Source: Acidobacteriota bacterium | GTDB taxonomy: Bacteria; Acidobacteriota; Polarisedimenticolia; Gp22-AA2 | Direction of reading: 5' to 3' | NCBI GenBank assembly: GCA_016177515.1 | Contig: JACOUZ010000235.1 | Span: 1-8,870 of the forward strand | DNA length: 8,870 nucleotides | Shown here: positions 5,598 to 8,870 of the stretch, one piece after another | Numbering within the stretch: position 1 is the stretch's first letter | Layout of the letters: the number at the start of each line of letters is the position of its first letter | Notes under the pieces: generated by a model | What the model saw: the letters and a program-made list of their open reading frames with translations, nothing else | What the model was told of the DNA's origin: nothing | Database searches by the model: none | Position numbers and translations under genes: made by a program

Positions 5598-7847
5598 ATG
5601 ACCGTTCGGGGTCCCGAGGTCCGGCTGAGCCGTGAGATGCGGCTTCTGGACGTGACGATGATCGGCGTCGGCGCCATGATCGGCGCCGGCATCTTCGTGC
5701 TCACGGGGATAGCGGCGGGCGTGGCAGGGCCGGCGCTGATCCTCGCGTTTGCGTTGAACGGGATCGTCACGATCTTCACGGCGATGGTCTACGCCGAGCT
5801 GGGCTCGTGCTTCCATGACGCGGGCGGAGGCTATCTCTGGGTCAAGAAGGGGCTGCCCGATCCGAACGGCTTCCTTTCGGGATGGATGTCCTGGTTCGCG
5901 CACGCGGTGGCTTGCAGCCTCTATGCGCTGGGGTTCGGCGCCTACTTCGGGCTCGTGCTCAAGTCGCTCGGCTACGAAGGGGGCGATCACTGGCCGCTCA
6001 GCCTTCAAAAGCTCCTGGCCACCGCGGTCGTCGTGGTCTTCTGCTACATCAATTACCGCGGGGCCTCCGAGACGGGCAAGGCCGGAAACATCGTCACCGT
6101 GGCGAAGATCCTCGTCCTCGGGGTCTTCATCGGCTTCGGGCTTGCGGCACTGCGGGGACGTCCCGACTGGACCTCCCACTTCACCGACTTCATGCCGCAG
6201 GGGTGGGGCGGCGTTTTCATGGCGATGGGGCTGACGTTCATCGCATTCGAGGGGTACGAGATCATCGCGCAGTGCAGCGAGGAAGTGAGGGATCCCAGGC
6301 GCAACATCCCGCGGGCGATCTTCTGGTCTCTCGCGATCGTCGTGCCGATCTACCTCCTGGTCGCCCTCGTCGCCATCGGAGCCATCGACGGGGGCGGCGT
6401 GCCGACGTGGAGGTATCTCGCCGAGAAGAAGGAGATCGCCCTGGTGGAGGCGGCCCGCCAGTTCTTCGCGGGAGGAGGGTTGATGATCCTGGTCGGCGGG
6501 CTCCTGTCCACGATGAGCGCCCTCAACGCCACGATCTTCTCCTCCTCCCGCGTCTCGTTCGCCATGGCCCGGGACCACAACCTGCCGGGGATGTTCGCCC
6601 GCCTCTCGCGCCGCCGCAAGACGCCCCACGTCTCGATCGCATTCTCGATGGCGATCATCATCGCCATGCTGCTCTGGCTGCCAATCGAGGACGTGGCGGC
6701 TGCCGCCGACATCATGTTCATGCTGCTCTTCCTGCAAGTCAACGTGGCGATCATTTCGATCCGGCGGAAGCTGCCGGAGCTGGATCGTGGCTACACCATC
6801 CCGTGGTTCCCGCTGGTTCCGATACTCGGCGTGCTCACCAAGATGTTCCTGGCGGCGTGGATGTTTCGCTACAGCCCGACGGCGTGGCTTTCTGCGGGCG
6901 TCTGGATCGCGGGCGGGTTCCTGCTGCACCGTTTCTATGCGGGCCCCAGGGAGGAGGCGGCCCTCGAGCGGATCGCCCGGATCGAGAGAATGGAGCGCAA
7001 GGAGTACCGCGTCCTTGTGGCGCTCTCCTCGCCACGCACCGCACCGTCCCTTCTGGAGGTCGGCCTGGCGATCGCCCGGAAGCACGGCGGTGAGATGGTC
7101 TGTTTGGCCGTGGTGGAAGTGCCCGAGGACCAGCCGCTCCTGGCGGGCCTGGAGAGGGCCGACGTCAGGGACGCGCTCGTCTCAGACGCCGTCCGCCACG
7201 CGCGGGAAGCGGGCCTCGGGGCCCGTGGCGTGATCAAGGTGTCGCATCGGATCAGCCAGGGGATCGTCGAGACGGCGCGCGAGGAGGACTGCAACCTCAT
7301 CGTCATGGGGCGCCGACCGCGCCCCACGTTTCTCGAGTGGATGTTCGCGGCGACGGTTGACAATGTGCTGCGGGAGACGCCCTGTGACGTGGCCCTCGTG
7401 GGGCGAAGCGTGCGCCGGGGCGAGATCCGACGGATCTGCCCGGCCCTCGGGGAAGGACACGGCGCCCGTCTGGCGGCGGGCCTCGCTCCGGCCCTCGCCG
7501 AGTGGTACGGGGCCGAGATTCGCCCCTTGGCGATCCTGCCGTCGCTCGCCGGGCCGGAGCAGGTGGACCGGGTGCGCGTGCAGTGCCAGGCGATCCTCGG
7601 AGAAGCTGGCGTTCAGGGACAACCCACGATCGTCCGGGACGACGACGTCGTGGCGGGGATCCTCCGGGCCAGCGAGCCCGGAGACCTCGTTGTGATGGGT
7701 GGGCCGGCCCCAGGACCGGTAGGGCAGCTCCTGTCCCGGCCGGTGTCGCAGGATCTGATCGATCGAGGTCAAGTCCCGATCATCATGGTGCGCAAGCACG
7801 AAAAGACGCCGGCCGGCTGGCTCCCGAGGACGCTCGGTCTGCGCTAA
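5598..7847 (+). CDS. APC-family amino acid permease fused to two universal stress protein domains
   Basis: The product is a 749-residue inner-membrane transporter with a cytoplasmic regulatory tail. Residues ~15-450 are an APC permease with about 12 hydrophobic segments. The TM1 substrate motif GVGAMIGAGIFVLTG (23-37) is present, as is the TM6 region FIAFEGYEIIAQCSEEVRDP (214-233), so amino acids or related amines are the likely substrate, probably driven by protons. After a charged linker (450-468) come two UspA-like domains, ~469-604 and ~610-733. Both retain the family fold pattern (YRVLVALSSPR; LIVMGRRPRP...TPCDVALVGR; LVVMGGPAPG...VPIIMVR) but lack the G-x2-G-x9-G(S/T) nucleotide-binding pattern: the second glycine is Pro in the first and Ala in the second, and the G(S/T) pair is AT and RP. 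ATG 5598 has GGAG 8 bases upstream and begins the conserved region; the frame is open to 5478 without family resemblance. Permease-USP fusions are known in archaea and some bacteria, so the architecture is uncommon rather than new. Confidence 0.92.
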   Translation: MTVRGPEVRLSREMRLLDVTMIGVGAMIGAGIFVLTGIAAGVAGPALILAFALNGIVTIFTAMVYAELGSCFHDAGGGYLWVKKGLPDPNGFLSGWMSWFAHAVACSLYALGFGAYFGLVLKSLGYEGGDHWPLSLQKLLATAVVVVFCYINYRGASETGKAGNIVTVAKILVLGVFIGFGLAALRGRPDWTSHFTDFMPQGWGGVFMAMGLTFIAFEGYEIIAQCSEEVRDPRRNIPRAIFWSLAIVVPIYLLVALVAIGAIDGGGVPTWRYLAEKKEIALVEAARQFFAGGGLMILVGGLLSTMSALNATIFSSSRVSFAMARDHNLPGMFARLSRRRKTPHVSIAFSMAIIIAMLLWLPIEDVAAAADIMFMLLFLQVNVAIISIRRKLPELDRGYTIPWFPLVPILGVLTKMFLAAWMFRYSPTAWLSAGVWIAGGFLLHRFYAGPREEAALERIARIERMERKEYRVLVALSSPRTAPSLLEVGLAIARKHGGEMVCLAVVEVPEDQPLLAGLERADVRDALVSDAVRHAREAGLGARGVIKVSHRISQGIVETAREEDCNLIVMGRRPRPTFLEWMFAATVDNVLRETPCDVALVGRSVRRGEIRRICPALGEGHGARLAAGLAPALAEWYGAEIRPLAILPSLAGPEQVDRVRVQCQAILGEAGVQGQPTIVRDDDVVAGILRASEPGDLVVMGGPAPGPVGQLLSRPVSQDLIDRGQVPIIMVRKHEKTPAGWLPRTLGLR

Positions 7848-7857
7848 GGAGGGTGTC

Positions 7858-8544
7858 ATGCTGCAACCCGAAACGACGAGTGCCGTGTTCGGACCGTTTC
7901 GCGAGATGTGGACGCGCATCCTGAACTATCTTCCCGATCTCGCGGCCGGCCTGCTGATCCTCCTGCTCGGCCTGATCGTTTGCTGGCTCGGTAAAAGAGG
8001 CGTCGTCCGGATCCTCCTGCTGATGCGCCTCGATCGAAGGCTTGGAGGCTTCTCCTGGGCCGGGGGCTTCGCCCAGGCGGACGTGAGACACGCCTTCGCC
8101 AACACGGTCGGCAACGTCCTTGCCGCCCTCGTGTTCCTCGTTTTCTTCGCCAACGCGGTCGTCGTGTGGCAGCTGGAGGTCCTGGGGCAATTGATTGGCG
8201 GGCTGGTTTTCTACCTGCCGAAGCTGATCGTTGGAATCATCGTCCTGCTGTCGGGTGCCGCCCTGGCCGGGACGGTGTCCGGCCGGATTCGGGCGGGGCT
8301 CAGCGATGAAGGCTTCACGCGCGCCGGTCTTGTCGGTCGGCTGGTCCGCTGGGCCTTGATGGTCGTTGTGGTGGCGTTCACGCTCGAAGAGCTTGGGATC
8401 GCACCTCACCTCCTCCGCACCGCCTTCTCGATCGGGCTGGGGAGCCTCGGCATTGCGGCAGCCCTGGCCGTCGGCCTGGGAAGCCGCGACGCCGTCGCTC
8501 AGATGTGGCGCTCGATCCTCGAACACCAATCGCGGGAAGGGTAG
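7858..8544 (+). CDS. MscS-related 'conserved TM helix' membrane protein
   Basis: The product is a 228-residue inner-membrane protein with about five hydrophobic segments (roughly 27-45, 84-104, 118-139, 163-181, 187-207). Two stretches are similar to each other, LPDLAAGLLILLLGLIVCWL (25-44) and LPKLIVGIIVLLSGAALAGT (120-139). They match the repeated helix of mechanosensitive-channel-related proteins (the conserved TM helix repeat, as in CmpX-type proteins). The end, SIGLGSLGIAAALAVGLGSR (191-210), looks like the glycine/alanine-patterned pore helix of MscS, but the protein stops soon after and has no beta-domain. It may be a membrane-tension or channel-accessory component; direct channel activity is uncertain. 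AAGGAGG at 7846-7852 overlaps the permease stop and stands 5 bases before the ATG, so the two genes almost certainly form one transcription unit. Confidence 0.82.
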   Translation: MLQPETTSAVFGPFREMWTRILNYLPDLAAGLLILLLGLIVCWLGKRGVVRILLLMRLDRRLGGFSWAGGFAQADVRHAFANTVGNVLAALVFLVFFANAVVVWQLEVLGQLIGGLVFYLPKLIVGIIVLLSGAALAGTVSGRIRAGLSDEGFTRAGLVGRLVRWALMVVVVAFTLEELGIAPHLLRTAFSIGLGSLGIAAALAVGLGSRDAVAQMWRSILEHQSREG

Positions 8545-8583
8545 GTCCGCTCGCGCGGCGGTCTGTGCAACAGATCGGCTGGT

Positions 8584-8611
8584 GGGCCTCTCGGCGATCG
8601 CTACGAGGCCC
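8584..8611. terminator. hairpin between convergent genes, possible bidirectional terminator
   Basis: GGGCCTC (8584-8590) pairs perfectly with GAGGCCC (8605-8611), and the loop contains the palindrome GCGATCGC (8594-8601). It lies in the 81-base gap between two convergent genes, where a shared terminator is expected. There is no T-tract on either side, so it is not a textbook rho-independent terminator. Confidence 0.4.
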
Positions 8612-8625
8612 GGCGATCCCGCCGG

Positions 8626-8870
8626 TTAAAGGCCCTCACTAGGCGGCCTGGGACGATGGGCGACGGCCAGCGCGTCCCACTCCGGCTGGCTCAGGTGCGG
8701 GGCGTCGTAGTCCGGCGGCGGTGTGCGGAGGAACAGGCCCGGGAGCAGCGTGTTCACGAGGGCGTACAGAACGAGTCCCGCGTACAGGTCCTCGGAGATC
8801 GCGAAGCGCTCGCGCAGGAGATCTGCCAGCACCAGGGAGAAGACCAGGGTCGGGATCAGCGACATGCCGA
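8626..8870 (-). CDS. C-terminal end of a probable cation:proton antiporter (5' truncated)
   Basis: The - strand frame runs in from the right window edge and ends at a TAA at 8626-8628, giving the last 80 or so residues. The visible segment begins GMSLIPTLVFSLVLADLLRE, then RFAISEDLYAGLVLYALVNT and LLPGLFLRTPPPDYDAP, followed by a polar tail. The 'G(M)xLIPTLVFxLVLAxxLRE...LYxGLVLYxLVNTLLPGL' pattern is what I recall at the last two transmembrane helices of Na+/H+ or K+/H+ exchanger-like (CPA) membrane proteins. The ATG at 8865 is internal, because the frame continues upstream with a glycine codon. Only about two membrane helices are inside the window and none of the ion-binding residues can be checked, so the family call is moderate. 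It could be the antiporter partner of the NhaR-type regulator, though 7 kb separates them. Confidence 0.6.
   Translation of the reverse strand, partial: GMSLIPTLVFSLVLADLLRERFAISEDLYAGLVLYALVNTLLPGLFLRTPPPDYDAPHLSQPEWDALAVAHRPRPPSEGL

Noticed and set aside
5223..7085. 620-codon open frame on the minus strand
   Set aside because: It is antisense to the permease gene, full of Arg/Asp/His/Glu low-complexity stretches, and results from the high GC content at third positions. The + strand gene has clear family motifs.
5882..7093. 403-codon + strand frame inside the permease gene
   Set aside because: It is an Arg/Gly/Pro-rich shadow frame with no family resemblance, in a gene whose true frame is unambiguous.
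1..8870. CRISPR array, insertion sequence, or defence system
   Set aside because: I found no regularly spaced repeats, no transposase or integrase motif, no terminal inverted repeats, and no nuclease, toxin or reverse transcriptase motif in any convincing frame.

Overview
This is a GC-rich (well above 60% by eye) bacterial chromosomal segment, probably from an uncultured soil or sediment lineage. The partial secreted protein at the left edge ends in an 'EGSYGTD..GAERA...C..QNL..CP' tail. I associate that tail with Acidobacteriota-like and deltaproteobacterial-like metagenome genomes, but this is recalled familiarity, not a search result, and taxonomy stays open. The window contains no integrase, transposase, phage gene or CRISPR array.

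Layout. (1) Positions 2-238: 3' end of a gene for a secreted or surface protein. (2) 239-677: a region without a convincing gene. It holds a weak terminator-like hairpin, a doubtful ORF, and the 3' part of a class II tRNA (long variable arm, T arm, acceptor strand and CCA, about 561-616) whose 5' half is missing. This is what an integrative element leaves in a tRNA gene. (3) 678-1685: a NhaR-type LysR regulator with a LysR-box-like dyad just upstream. (4) 1869-4651 and on to 5373: a tightly packed + strand group of TetR regulator, MscS channel, nitrilase-superfamily amidohydrolase and GNAT acetyltransferase. The TetR gene is preceded by a promoter-like sequence and a strikingly regular array of TGACC/GGTCA half-sites at 9-bp steps. 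(5) 5598-8544: a second + strand unit, an APC-family amino acid permease fused to two universal-stress-protein domains, followed 10 bp later by a small multi-spanning membrane protein of the MscS-related 'conserved TM helix' type. (6) 8626-8870: on the - strand, the C-terminal end of what looks like a cation:proton antiporter, convergent with the previous gene.

Taken together, the window is dominated by membrane ion and solute control: an Na+/H+-responsive regulator, an MscS channel, an MscS-related membrane protein, an amino acid permease with stress domains, and an antiporter end. The coherent reading is osmotic, ionic and pH stress adaptation, with the nitrilase/GNAT pair as a metabolic side unit. 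This functional link is inference from gene content. The most specific sequence-level signals are the tRNA fragment, the phased operator array, and the loss of ATP-binding glycines in the fused USP domains. I see no clear evidence of a wholly new defence or mobile system.
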